In this document: positions 33,203 to 45,340 of the stretch, piece by piece
Position numbering within the stretch: the first letter of the stretch is position 1
Layout of the letters: every line of letters begins with the position of its first letter
DNA from: Liopterus haemorrhoidalis
Taxonomy: Eukaryota; Arthropoda; Insecta; Coleoptera; Dytiscidae
Direction of reading: 5' to 3'
NCBI GenBank assembly: GCA_963971575.1
Contig: OZ020622.1
Location: forward strand, 17,300,879 to 17,364,878
Length of the DNA: 64,000 bases
Notes under the pieces: model-generated
Databases searched by the model: none
The model's input: only the letters and a program-made list of their open reading frames with translations
Told to the model about the DNA's origin: nothing
Translations under genes and position numbers: made by a program

Positions 33203-34313
33203 GCCTATACTTTCTTTACAATACACTATACTCTTTTTGCCGGGGCCGCGGTAAGATTTTGGTTGAGAATCACTTGTAAAGGATCATACTCCGCGTTCCC
33301 AAGATTCTAAGTTTGAATCCATTATATCAATCGTTGTTATTTCATCAATCATTTTTTGGGTTACTCCTTTAACAATGTCCTTTTAAACTGTTCACAAGTC
33401 TGATTGGACTTAGGCCCTTTGTGAATTTCTGGATGAACTTCCTTATAAAGGAATAACGGAAACGTGATTATAAAAATTACAATGACATTGCAATATCCAT
33501 GGAAAGATGTTTTTCTTTTGCACGCCTCAAAGATTCATAGTTTTTACCTCGCGTAAGAAATGCAATACAACTTCAATAAAATGCAGTTGTATTTAAATAT
33601 GATATTTAATTTTTTACAATCCGTAACAATAATATGATTCATTTTGTTCACATGTGTTTATGCGTGTATTGTGTGAATGTGCGTATGTACGTATTCTTGT
33701 AGTATGTGTATGTATTAGTGAGCCAGATCACAGTCTTCTAGTAACAAGTATCAACACGGGGTCGCCGAACGCAGGTTAGATTTACTCACTCAACAATAAT
33801 TATTAGAGATATTTCCTGTAGTTCTAGTTTCTTTAGTTTTGTTTTATCATTAATTTGGTTCGTTTTAATGTTTTTGTTTAATTACATATTACCAACATAT
33901 GGATGCATTTTATTTGATAAAAAATAAATAACAAAAACAATCAGTAATAATCTTTTCGTTTTTCATTAAAGAACGGATAAGTAAATGTTATTATAGTTTA
34001 GTGGTAACTGTAAATTGTTTCAAAACAATTAAGGATTTATTAAGCAAATAACTTTCCAGTGGATACTACGAAATTCAAATAACAATAGAGGAAGACTACC
34101 AACCAGACGAACCAACTTTGCCGGACCCCTCTCCAGGAACGTAAAAATAACTAAATAACTAAGCAACCAATTTATAATCAAAATTAAATTAATATACATG
34201 GCGAACAATTTAGGAACGACTTTGCTGCTCTCCACTAGAATCAAACCCAAATCCCGCAGGTGTGTTAAGTAAATGGAGAAATTAAACTGTCTAAAATATA
34301 TTTAATAACTTAC

Positions 34314-34496
34314 CTGGCATGCAGACACATCTGAAGGTTCCAGGATCATCCAAACATGATCCTTCGTTTTGACAAGGATGTGATTCACACTCATTAACAT
34401 TCGTTTCACACCTAGGTCCTGTAAAACCCTGGGTGCAATTGCAAGCAAAACTTCCTGGGGTGTTGACACAGATTCCGTCATGTTCACATGGAGAAC
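34314..34496 (-). CDS. Notch: Notch exon: EGF11-EGF12, ligand-binding core
   Basis: Acceptor TTTTTTTAG at 34498-34497, donor GTAAGT at 34313-34308. It reads [64 protein letters not shown]11 and EGF12 together are the necessary and sufficient Delta/Serrate binding unit in insect Notch (established for Drosophila). ETNVNEC gives the second calcium site. The exon is 183 bp, phase 1 at both ends, and is the only coding sequence in a 15.8-kb stretch. Confidence 0.96.
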
Positions 34497-34636
34497 CTAA
34501 AAAAAAATTAAATAAATAAGTAAATAATAATAATAGAGTCACAACGCCTAAATAGGCGTATGGGGTAGATAAAGTAAGTAAAAAAATAAATAAAATGCCT
34601 TAAAATATATCAGAATTGCATTATTTGTGTAGTCCA

Positions 34637-36211
34637 TTTCTTTTCGACGTACAGAACTAGATAGTGATTTTTTTTATGTTACCTGCTTGCATCTCAAATA
34701 TTAAGTGATTTTTAATATTGGCTAATATGCGTAAAATATGAAAGTTTAAATTTAAAATGTCAAATTTGATTATGAATTGTCAGATTAATTGTCAAGCTCT
34801 ACTGAAACTGATGTTTTAATTAGGTTTGCACCAATAAATCGGCCATAAATTTTTCATTTTGTCTATTAATCGGTATCGGGTTTTTGGCTGATTAATCAGT
34901 TTTGATAATCGGCCAATCTCGCCTATATTAGGTAATAAAATTGGAGGCTATATCTACTTATATAATTTTTCGATCTCATATTTGGTTTCTACACGTTTCT
35001 GATAATTGTGAGAGGAGATCTGCAAAAAAATTAATTTTTGTGTCTGTCTGTCTGTTCGAGATTAACGCAAAACCGGCTCGATATATTTCCACGAAATTTG
35101 ATACGATGATAAAGTAAAACCAGGATTCGAATACAGGCTATATGACAACTCTTTTATGCTAAAGGGGTGTTTCGGAGTTAAAACTGTTTACTAAAAAACT
35201 AGTAATATCTCGTTTATTAACTTGACAGAAGAATTTATGCAACAAAAAATTTTGTCAATCAATTTTTTAATTGGATAAATATTTGGGGAGTTATGGGGAA
35301 ACACCGAAAACTAAACTTTTGATACATCCAACTTATTATTGAAATAAATAAGTTGGATGTATCTTAATAAGAAAACAAATCTTTTTTGTTCTATGCAGTT
35401 TTTCAATTTTATGAATATTTGGGGAGATACGGTGTTCCCCCTAAAACTAAAATTTTTAAATATCTCACTTATTATTTACTTGACATAAAAATTGTAATGA
35501 AAAAATAACGAAACATTTCTTTACTGTGCAATACAATTTTTAATAAGAAAATTATTTAGGGACCGAGTAGTGTTACCTATAAAGTTGAAGTATCTCACTT
35601 ATTATTTATTTAGCATCAAAAATCTATATAAAAGAGTGGTTTTAAATAAAGAAACAAATATTTTCAGTTCTACTTGCACTTGAAATCTCATTTACGTTAT
35701 AACAAAAACCGTACGAAGTACGGGTACGACAGCTAGATTTTATCACTACTGTTAGACACGTGAGCAAGATAACCATGGGTGAGAAAAATTTAAAAAATTT
35801 GGATATAATATGTAATAAACCTATTTAAAAAAAAACTTTTTAAATTACACAATTTCATTTAGAAACGCACTAAAAATGCAAAAATATATATTTTTTTCGG
35901 GTATCACATCTTGGTGTCGTGGCGAAAAATAAAATCGTGGGTCGCCCGTAAACGAAATCCTTTAAATTGAACAACAAACCATATACATTATAAATAATCG
36001 GCAGACGATCAATCGGTATTCGCCGATAAGGTAAGGCCGATTAGTCGGTACTCGAACAATTTGCTTATCGGTGCTATTTGTTATCGGTATCTAATTTTTA
36101 TAAATGCCTGATTTACAATGTTAAAAACAATTGGTCAAAACTCTTATTCAATCATTAAAATTCACTAAATTTCCAAATCTAGTTCCGCCAGGTGAAAAGA
36201 AATGGAAAAAA
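34637..36211. repeat. GGAACTA-family MITE split by younger insertions
   Basis: Left edge CCATTTCTTTTCGACG and CAGAACTAGAT, right edge ATCTAGTTCCGCC then TGAAAAGAAATGG, which are inverted repeats. The 1.6-kb size is due to inserted sequence, including a Helitron-like part (about 34960-35736) and flanking blocks rich in AATCGGCC and CCGATTAGTCGG motifs (34820-34960, 35990-36110), probably a hAT MITE. Confidence 0.5.
34960..35736 (+). mobile_element. Helitron-like non-autonomous element
   Basis: The right end has a perfect hairpin CCGTAC-GAA-GTACGG (35709-35723) 9 nt before CTAG (35733-35736), as expected of a Helitron 3' terminus. The left part has TCTGTCTGTCTGTTCG and an ACGAAATTTGATACGATG stretch, which resembles the 5' region of Helentron-type elements. 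The left boundary is approximate and no Rep/helicase gene is present. Confidence 0.5.
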
Positions 36212-37035
36212 CTTATCTTAAAAAATATAGAATTGCATGATTATATTATTTGTAATGTCAGAAGCGACCTAGATCCTAATTGAATTTACTAATGTAAATT
36301 GTCTTGCAGTGAACTATCTCAGTACCGTTATATGGCGATGAGGCTGGTCAGCAGTCAGCATTGACCCGAGTGAATCGCCGGTACTCGGCTCTCAACACCC
36401 AACATTCTAATTATTCACACGGCATAATTGAAATCACGTTCCTCTACATATAAATCAAATCGAGTTATATAGACTGACTTTTATGAGACTTAACTTGCTG
36501 TATTTTCAAAAAAAAATGTTTAGCATTTAGTGTAGGTGTATCAATAATCCTGCTTAGAAAGTTGGGATTGGTTTATACTACTTTTAATTTTACTTTTTAA
36601 GTCATTTTAGTATTATTAAAAGTTAATATTAGAAAAATTAATATATGAGGGTAGTCCACAAAGTAAAGAATGTTTGAGCATAACGTCCTCATAGATTAAT
36701 CCTTGGCGCTATTTCATATTCAGTCGGCTTTAATGTGGACTATCGAGTCGATGAAAGTTTTATCGGACCTTTTTTGCCGTGAATACGTCTTCAAAGTCAG
36801 AAGAAGCAATTTTTCTTCAAGTCATAGTTTCATATTTCCATAGTCTCATAATAGATAGGATGTGTTAAGCGTAAATTGCCATTGTTGCTGTACGCCAAAC
36901 ATTTTAACTGAGTACTTTCGATAGAAGTGTTTAAAGACATGTATTATTATCAGAGCCGTAGCAATGTTTTTGGCGCCCTTGGCAAATAAATTAATTTAAC
37001 CTAAAATAGCGCTCTTTATATCTTTTTTCATTTTA

Positions 37036-37334
37036 TTTAAGGAGGGCATGAATAAAGATATATACTACTACTTATTTGAAATATGTACAAGGGAAATATT
37101 TGAAATAGTATGACAATATTTGAAATACTAGTGAAATATTTGAAATACTGCTAAAGTATTTCAAATACTGACTTTTTCAAACAAATATCAAATACAAATA
37201 CCATGTAAAAAGTATTTGAAAATCCAAATATCAAGAGCATTTTCTTGAAGTATTTGAAATACAATATTTCAAATACCAGAGAGTAATTGAAATACTTTTT
37301 CAAATTCATTATTTAAAATATTCCCAGCCCTGAC
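37036..37334. repeat. hAT-like MITE tail with repeated TATTTGAAAT motifs
   Basis: TATTTGAAAT or its complement ATTTCAAATA occurs about ten times in 300 bp, on both strands. The stretch ends with ATATTCCCAGCCCTG, the complement of CAGGGCTGGGAATAT, a common hAT terminus. No clear left terminus was seen. Confidence 0.5.
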
Positions 37335-37381
37335 AGTAGTTATATTCATATACAGAACAACAAAATGTTTACAACTACAAA

Positions 37382-39055
37382 ATGTTTCGTTGACCAGATA
37401 TTTTGAAAATAAATATTTTTTTAAATGGAATACCCTATATATTACTAAGCCATGGGAACAACGATTTTTTTGTCTTTATAAAAAACTTAACATGTTTATA
37501 ATGAATTTTTTTAATAACGGAGATATCAATAATTGAAAATTTATGATATTACTTATTTATTAATCGTTTTGTCACTAGATGGTACCTACTAGAGATGGGA
37601 ATTTCGGCTCAGTTTGCGGAACCGGATCAGTGGAGGTCGTTCAGTTTGCTGAGCCAGTTCATTTTTTATTGATCCGGCTCAGTGATCCGGCTAAGTAAAC
37701 ATGTTTCCGAGACGTTCGTTCGTAGGTAGAACATCGCTTAGAGCCGGTTCTTGCAATATATGAACTGTACACATGATCCCGAGACACAGGTCGGTCAGTT
37801 GTCGGTCGGTCGGTCGTTCGTTCGTTGGTAGAACGTCGCTTAGTGCCGGCTCTTGCAATATATGAACTGTAAACATGTTCCCGATACATAGGTCGGTCAG
37901 TTGTCGGTCGGTCGGTCGTTCTTTCGTAGGTAGAACGTCGCTTAGCCCCGGCTCTTGCATTATATGAACAAGTTAGATAAATAAAAATTTATAGAAGTGA
38001 ATTATCTAACATTTTTGAAACAAACAATTCACTTTATGTAGCTACTGTATTTTAAACCAGATGTATTAAGTTTATGGCGATGTTTATTGCCCTTATAAAT
38101 CGGATATCTGGGATTTGGGCAATATTTTTTATATAGTATGGTTGTAAGAAAATACAGACTAAGCCTATTAGTTTTACAAATTGCTGACAAAATACACTTT
38201 ATGATAATACATTACAAGCCGAGTTCTCGCGAAGTTCAACATGACATCGATTCAGATCCGGATCACTCCGGTCACTGCTCACAATCGCCCGACCAATCGT
38301 ATCCTTGAAATTTGAAACTATACAGTGAGCCGTGAGCCGGCTCATTTCAATTTGGTGATCCGTGTCACTTCGGTCAGTATACTGAGCCGGCTCAGTGAGC
38401 CGGTTCGTTCATGAACGACCCATCTCTAGTACTTACTAAGCGAAATAATTGAATTAAATCTGTCATTTTGTTAAAGTTTCAGGTAATTGTTAACTTTGTA
38501 ATAGTTTTGTAGACGAATTTTAAAGAATGCAATTCTGTAACTGGTTCATGCAAACTTGTACAATCGATAGCAAGTTTGCTTATAAAATATTGTAAACGGA
38601 CGAGGCTAATTTTACAAATACCGGTGTTTTTAACAGAAATAATGAACATTTGCGGACACGTGAAAATACACATGCTTTTCGCACTGTGTGACAACAAACA
38701 AGATTTTCTATAAATGTTTGGTGTGGAGTTCTAGGAAATACTATAATAAAGCCGTATCTCTATGAATTTTACTACTGTAAAGTATTTAAATTTTTTGGAA
38801 AATAGTTATCAAGATTTATTTGACGATGTGTCCATAGCTAACAATTTTTACTTTTGTTTTTATTATATGTAAGTTTTTAATCGTACTATTTTGGTAAGTT
38901 TGTAACGTTGATATATCTGTTATTAAAAAGATTTCATTATAAACATGTTTAGTTTTTTATAAAGACAAAAAATCGTTGTTCCAATGGCCTAACAATATAC
39001 AGGCTATTCCATTTAAAAAAATGTTTATTTTCAAAATATCTGGTCAGCGAAACAT
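37382..39055. mobile_element. element with about 150-bp inverted ends
   Basis: 37382-37536 and 38912-39055 are inverted repeats. The left reads ATGTTTCGTTGACCAGATAT and later ACATGTTTATAATGAA; the right shows the complements in reverse order. The pairing includes TTAAATGGAATA and AACAACGATTTTTT. The hAT 37590-38428 sits inside. A 72-codon minus frame (38479-38697) in the rest has no recognisable motif. Superfamily unknown. Confidence 0.6.
37590..38428. mobile_element. TAGAGATGGG hAT element, copy 1
   Basis: Ends TAGAGATGGG and CCCATCTCTA. Flanks GTACCTAC (37582-37589) and GTACTTAC (38429-38436) are an 8-bp duplication with one mismatch. It is rich in CCGGCTCAGTGA motifs. An internal tandem repeat of period 102 bp (about 37700-37975) produces overlapping repetitive frames on the minus strand that are not genes. 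Related to 62812-63993. Confidence 0.8.
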
Positions 39056-40239
39056 CCAAAAATATTTTTGATGTTGTCATAATATTTCCCTCAAAAAATA
39101 CTCGAACTTTGTTCATTTAGCCGAATCTCTATCTGTATTATTAACAAAGATAACAATGGTGAGCCACTTGGCTAGGACAGGACACTCTATATACTTGTAA
39201 ATATTTTCCATACAAGTATGTAACTTAGTACTTGTTATTATTTGAGGGAGCGGTTGGTAAATGTGATTTTAATGACAGATCTACAATTGCTTGAGACATT
39301 ATTGATGGTTTTTATGTTTCGTAATCTTGTGAACAAAACTATAGTGAACGTGCACCAATTTTACTCCATTATAAGATTCAAATATTAAAATTACATTAGG
39401 CTGTTTTCTGTACTAACGGTCAGTCGATGACTTTTTATTTATTATAAAGAACTTTTTAATATATTTCATGGTTGAATGGATACGAGATATTCTTCAGATG
39501 CGGTGCTTTTGAATATTATGAACAAAATTAAGGCCATAATATTTTAATTTACTTTCAAAGCAAGCGCATCGTATGTATATATAAACAAATTTCTGTCTGT
39601 TTTTCTTTAAGGATAATTTAAGTATAGTCTCAACTAACATGCCGATATTGCTACAAGCAAAGGCAAAAGGATATTCACAATAATTTTTAAATGACGTTGT
39701 AGTTGAGAAATGTGCCATGTTACCAGTTGCTTTATGTTTACAAATGTCAAAAAAGTTAGGTTATAACCAACCACTTTTAAAAATATATAATAACCTACCT
39801 TTCCTACTGATTAAAGGGGTTGATGTGAAATATGATATTAATATTTAAAAAAAAAGCATAAAAAAGTCAAATATAAAATGCTGTATGAAAAGATGTTGCA
39901 ACGTAGGAAATTGCGACCAATTTTTGGGAACCAAATGTAACGAATAAGTAATGCTTGTAAGTTAGTTACATTACATAGTAACATTGGCAACTTATTAATT
40001 GTAAACCAGGCCATTTTTTAATGAAGAAATCTCAATAATCCGTCGCCTGTAACAATCTTTCTACGTGTGCTCTAACCAGCATCAACAAGTATTGAAAACA
40101 TGTGCTTATAGGCACCTATAAACCAGCGCCAGAAAAAATCTTTCTAGGTATTCGTAACCTAAGAGTTATCAAAATTCTCGCTCTCCACCTATTTCCATTA
40201 AATTTGTGTTGACATTAAATTTATTCACAGTAGGTATAT

Positions 40240-40494
40240 TACACGTGATGAGGATGAGGAAGAACATAATGGTTAAGAAGATATAGGAGAGAAAATTTAA
40301 TACCCGTTGACCAGTGGGAAGACCTCGCAAGAGATGGAGAGATCAATTAACCAAAGAGCTAACAAGTAGTGGTATACAGGACACATGAAAAGACCTGACA
40401 ATTAACAGATCAAAATGGAGGACTTAAGTGAGTGAGGCCAAAGGTCAACAAGACTGACAGTGTCCAAAGAAGAAGAAGAAGAATCCACAGTAGT
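40240..40494 (+). pseudogene. LINE 3'-end fragment
   Basis: Plus-strand reading gives VGRPRKRWRDQLTKEL, the C-terminal GRPRKRWRD motif of RTE/Craig-like LINE proteins, then a stop, SKWRT, and a GAA microsatellite tail (40481-40493). Only the extreme 3' end remains. Confidence 0.6.
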
Positions 40495-41403
40495 CTGTAA
40501 TGTAGTCAGAATATATAACTAGAGCACCATTGCTGGGGTCTTGCTTTTTAATGCAAATAAAAATAGGCTTTATTGCCCAAACTCTCTCGGTTCAACCAAA
40601 TTTAAATACAAATTTTTTGATCCATAAAAATGTCTAATCAAATTGTTTTCCCTGGACTCATATGTTGTACTATCTTTAGATATTTAGGATGAAGTAGTTA
40701 AAGTAATAGCACATTAATTTATTCTATATTTACGCTCTTTAGTTTAAGCGAAGTTATTTACAAATTTCACCAACTGTAATAAGCGACGAACTTGCTTTTC
40801 CCATATGAATAACATGGAGACTTCAATGCTCGATTAAATTTATTTTATAAAAATGTTTTTAAATTTCTCTCTATAAACAACAAAATCAGGTTGTATTGAA
40901 CTTAGTAGAACCCATAGTACGTTACAAAACGAGGCTACCTTACAGTCTTTGAAAATTATTAAGATTAAAAATGAATAAAAATGTCCTTTTGTATATTGTG
41001 TACCTAACAACTTTTCCGTGGTTTAAGATATTTTTCCTCTTGAATCAAGAGGATTTTCTCTTCTTACTCATAAGTAACACATTAATTAAAGCTATAAACT
41101 TCTTGTTAAAATTAAGTAATAAAACAAATCATACAGTACTCATAAATTATTAACTTTTACAAAATTAATTACTAAACTTTATTCTAGCATCTTATTTAAA
41201 GCTAAGCATACACGGTCTCACAATTGACTCAGAATAATCTCAATCTAAGATTCTATTAGTATCCTGCTGACTTATATAAGTTAACCTTTACTATAGTACT
41301 GAATCAAATTTGAATTTAGTTATTCCAACAGAGTTAGTAATAGGTTTGAGTCTTGATCGAGCATTGAATCTCTGTTTATTTAAGTACATATGGTTTTAAT
41401 AAA

Positions 41404-42167
41404 CAGTGGCGTGCAAACGAGGAGGTAAAGACCTAAACCGCCTGTAGTTCAGCACAATTAAAATGCGAGGGCAGGGAAATATGAGGAGAAAGTCACAAGG
41501 GAAGAGAATAGGAAAATAACAAGGGACTGTTGGGAAGAAAGAACGAAGGAAGAACAAAAGGGCAATTGTCGGTATGGAGAGAGACAAGAAAAGAGTACTT
41601 TTGGAGGTGGAATGGATATAAGAGAAGCAGAGAGAAAGAGAAACGGAGGAACAGATATAGTAGAAGAATTGAGGAGGGATAAGGAGCTACAGGAACAGGA
41701 AAGAACAGCCAGAATAGACAAATCACGGAGTGTGTAAAGATATAAAGAGATAAGAGTGATCGGAATACCGAGATACTTGAAGGGGAAAAGAGGAAGATCA
41801 GGGAGAAGATTCAAGAGAAGAACGAGGTTAAGATGCGGCAACGAAGAGAGGAACAACAAGTACTGTACAAAGCCAGAAGACAGGCTCTGTAGAATATCAA
41901 GGAAGAAGAGGAAACCTGGGAGCATTTAGCGAAGAGATGCAGAGAGACAGCAGACTGGGAAGAAGAGATAAAGAACCTGATGAGTGAAGAAGGCAAGGGA
42001 GAAAGATGGGGGAGAGAACTGCAGGCAAGAAGGAAGGGGATAGGAGAGGGAAGCCAGAATGAGAATAGGAAGAAAGGGACACTGGAAGAACAAATAAATT
42101 AAATAAAAAATATTGTAAAATATCCATTGCATGTAAATGCCCCCTATGCCCGCCCCCTGGCTACGTC
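41404..42167 (+). repeat. purine-rich repeat, possible hAT or LINE remnant
   Basis: About 630 bp (41460-42090) is overwhelmingly A and G on the plus strand. Plus-strand pieces read as highly charged helix (REKIQEKNEVKMRQRREEQQ) with EETWEHLAKRCRE, which may be the C-terminal zinc-knuckle tail of a LINE. Pyrimidine-rich minus frames (such as 41458-41925) are artefacts. A CAGTGGCG-like left end (41411) and a right end GGCTACGTCCCTG (42154-42166) suggest a hAT boundary. Confidence 0.4.
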
Positions 42168-42581
42168 CCTGCCTATTCCTGGTTTCGAACCTGAGTCTTT
42201 CCAGACGATAATATGATACTATTCTCAACAATTTCAATTTCAAAATTATAATTCAACTCGTGTACAATCTATTATTGCGATATTAAGTCATTATTTTTAA
42301 AATTTTCTCCGAATATACTTATTAATTTACATAAACTAACGAACGTCTCTTGTCCAGGACCGGACTGAAATATTGGACCTTCAATTAAAGCTAATTATAC
42401 CTCAATCTCTTCTTTATGCAAATTTAATGTTGTTTTTTTAATTTTTAGTTTTTGTTTTATCAATATATCTTTGAAAATAATGAAGGAGATTTTTAAATTA
42501 ATGTACTTGTGATTAAAGAATTTTTAAGCAAGTAAACTATTTTTATAAAATTAAAATACAAATTTTAACCTTTGATTAAAA

Positions 42582-42584
<3 letters not shown>

Positions 42585-42656
<72 letters not shown>
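42585..42656. repeat. (TA)n microsatellite, about 72 bp
   Basis: Uninterrupted TA dinucleotides. Likely polymorphic in length. Confidence 0.95.
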
Positions 42657-42659
<3 letters not shown>

Positions 42660-43164
42660 TTTATACGGTTATAAACATACAATATATACACCACTGGTAC
42701 ATCTTTATGCTTGTGCCATGCATATGAGCTATGGATCTATTATAAATGAAGCTTAACACCTTGTTACTTACGTCTATTTGTTCTTAACGTCCAATTTCAA
42801 TCACAACCCTCTATTTGTTTGTGTTATTTTATTTGTCCACGCATCTCCCGCTTATGTTCGACAACGTCCAAGTCTGATTGCATCAGCCAAAAAGCATGCA
42901 CTTCGACTCAGACTGCGAATCATCGGTTTTGTTCAGTCCTCCGATTTAAGACAACTTCAAAAATATTGAGAATATTTAATATTTCTAATTAATCTGAGGA
43001 AGACTTTTGTCTGCCGACTTTTTTAAATAAATTATCATCAATAAAATATATATCTCCTTAAATCTCTATCATTATTTAGCTTTTTTTTTAGAAATTTACA
43101 GGACTCTAGTGGAGGGTATACGACGGTATATGGCGTATACCTTCTGCTAAGTTTCGAATGAGTT

Positions 43165-43366
43165 GTGTATATGTTACTGTGAATGACCGAATGGCGGACA
43201 ATCTTAACAATGACTGTCTAATGTCCGGAAAAAAAAATCTTCTTTCAGCTTACTTCGAGCCTTTCGGCTTCTGCTAATCTAGATTTTTAGTAACTAAACC
43301 TAACCTGACATTGACCGGTCGATGTTAACACTGACCGCATTCGGTCATTCACAGTAACATATACAC
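43165..43366. repeat. foldback MITE, 29-bp perfect ends
   Basis: GTGTATATGTTACTGTGAAT and the following bases at 43165-43193 pair perfectly with 43338-43366. Interior non-coding. The target duplication is not clear. Confidence 0.75.
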
Positions 43367-43613
43367 TATGCTTTTTTAATTTCGATGCGTTATACAAGGT
43401 TATTGCGAGTCGTGTAACTTTTGATTTTTACAATATATGCACAGTATATCCACTGCTAATTTTACTACAGCACTGGCAATTTATATAACGCGTTATTTTA
43501 ATTTTCAGCGGGTTACATGCATTTGTAAACTAAATATATTTTATGCTTTGGCTTTCGTCCGTTTTGGAAAATTGAAATTGTAAAAATTCATATCTGAACA
43601 TGTCTAGATAAGC

Positions 43614-43905
43614 TCATCATCATCATCCTTGGCGCGACAGCCCGATGTGAGCCTAGGCCTCCTGTTTCCAGGTTTCATGTTTTCAATCAATGTACATTCA
43701 TATGGTCAGCATTACGTCCATTTTTTTTAGCGTACACAGAAAGGCACCTACAGTTTATAGCCGGTTGCGAACGGCTAAGCAGAACCTGTAATTTGTATAA
43801 ATATTTTTACACAAATTATTTGACATAAGCAGGAATTGAACTTGCGTCCTTGCCCTTGCGTAGCGGTGAAATAACAGGTAAAAATGATTTAACGTTTGCA
43901 GCTAC
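43614..43905 (-). repeat. SINE-like repeat with (GAT)n tail
   Basis: On the minus strand it ends in GATGATGATGATGA. Near its head it has AAGTTCAATTCCTG, a degenerate B-box. The middle contains CCTAGGCTCACATCGGGC. The A-box is weak, so origin from a tRNA is only likely. Confidence 0.4.
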
Positions 43906-45340
43906 AGGCTTGCTGTCTAGATAAGCCCTTAATGTTAAAATCTCTGAAATTTAATTTAAAAAATTCGCTAATTAACTAAAAATATGTCAATTAAAATAAA
44001 CAGTACTTCCGTGAGTTTTTATAAACAATTAAAGAGTTTACGAATTTAATATTCTTCTGTAATAAATTGCTAATGAATTGCCTTTTCTTGTTCGCGATAT
44101 AACGATGACATTGTTACTGAGAAATTCATTTAAAAAAACATAAGACGTTCACATGTGTTGATATACCCTTTATAAAAACAAACATATTTTCAACATGTGT
44201 TTTGAAAAACACATATTTTAATAATTAAAATTTAAAAAAATCAGATTTGTTTATTGTGTTTTTACAGTCAGAAACGGATAAAATATAACGGTTAATTAAT
44301 TGAGAGGAGTGCAAACAGCGTGAACATATGGAAGGAATGAACGATTGAAACTAGTGAAGAAATTCTTCAAGCAATACTATAAGAATCAAAGGTAAAGCGG
44401 GAAACTTTAATAGGATGTTTGGATAAAGTTATTGCTAATCTACAACAAATCGGTGTAAAAAAATGCCGCGAAATGGCAAATAGGCGAGGATGGAGGAAGA
44501 TTTTTAGGTGGTTTGCGTTAAAGTCCCTAGATAGAAAATGTAGCGCATCTGTGAAGCTCTAATGAAACTGAAGCTCTAATGAAACCAATAAATTATTACC
44601 AAAGTTCCATTTACAATGTTAAAAACAATTGGTCAAAAGTTCTATTCAGTCATTAAAAGTTAATAGATTTCAAAATCTAGTTCTGCACGATGCAAATAAA
44701 TTGACTATATCAGTTGCAACTTAATAATCTTTCTCCACGACCACTATAGAATTTACCAATTCTAAAACCAATTTTGACTACAGAAAGTTAATATTCTAAC
44801 ACAAGAGTTGGAATGTTATTCTAAAGCACTTATCTTATGCATTTTGCGTGTATTTCATTCCATCACTTGTTATGGAATAACTATTCCGTGCTTGTTGTCA
44901 TTTGTTTTTGTAGGGTTACATTAAAATATATGCAATGTTTACATTAAATAAGTGCAACATAACTTCCTAAAAAGTACTTTAATAGTAGCCGATGAGCGGC
45001 AAATTAAATTGAAATTAAACAAATAATAAATAAAAAAATAAGTTTAATTAATTGATTAATTTGTTATGTAATATAAATTATTTGTTAATATAAAATGTTT
45101 GTTAAAATAATTATTTGTTAATTTATTTTTCTTTGTGGTTGTCGTGGAGAAAGTAGGGTCTGTGACTCGGTTGGAAGAGAAAATTCGCGTTGAATGTTCC
45201 AATCGCATCGAATTTTCTCATTCCAACCAAAATATATTATTATAATTACGTATTAGTTGACAGTTGACTATCACGGGTTTATATATTCACTTTTTTTTAT
45301 CATCGGAGTAGTTTTAGCATTAAATTATCAAATATCCTAC

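Larger units (their letters stand above)
29543..34313 (-). other. Notch intron, 4.8 kb, repeat-rich
   Basis: Lies between the EGF11-12 exon and the EGF13 exon. Recognisable repeats are at 29613-29865, 30219-30541 (with 30332-30467 inside), 32376-32704 and 32708-33202. Single hAT-like left ends without partners occur at about 30903 (CAGCGATTCCCTAAC) and 31753 (AGGGGTGGTCAACC). The remainder (31100-32370, 33210-34290) shows nothing recognisable. Confidence 0.75.
34497..45340 (-). other. Notch intron, 10.8 kb, repeat-rich
   Basis: Separates the EGF10 and EGF11-12 exons. It holds the elements listed between 34637 and 43905. Between them (39060-40230, 40500-41400, 42170-42580, 42660-43160, 43910-45300) nothing coding was recognised. 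A stretch near 44580-44700 repeats the right part of the GGAACTA MITE. A 63-codon frame at 42778-42969 has no known motif. Confidence 0.75.

Noticed and set aside
36650..36960. GAGGGTAGTCCACAAAGTAA considered as another mariner terminus
   Set aside because: No matching inverted end and no transposase motif were found nearby.
38479..38697. 72-codon minus frame inside the long-inverted-repeat element
   Set aside because: No transposase motif could be recognised; length is within chance expectation.
41458..41925. 155-codon minus-strand open frame
   Set aside because: It is the pyrimidine complement of a purine-rich tract, giving Ser/Leu/Phe-rich low-complexity protein, with similar frames overlapping in other phases.
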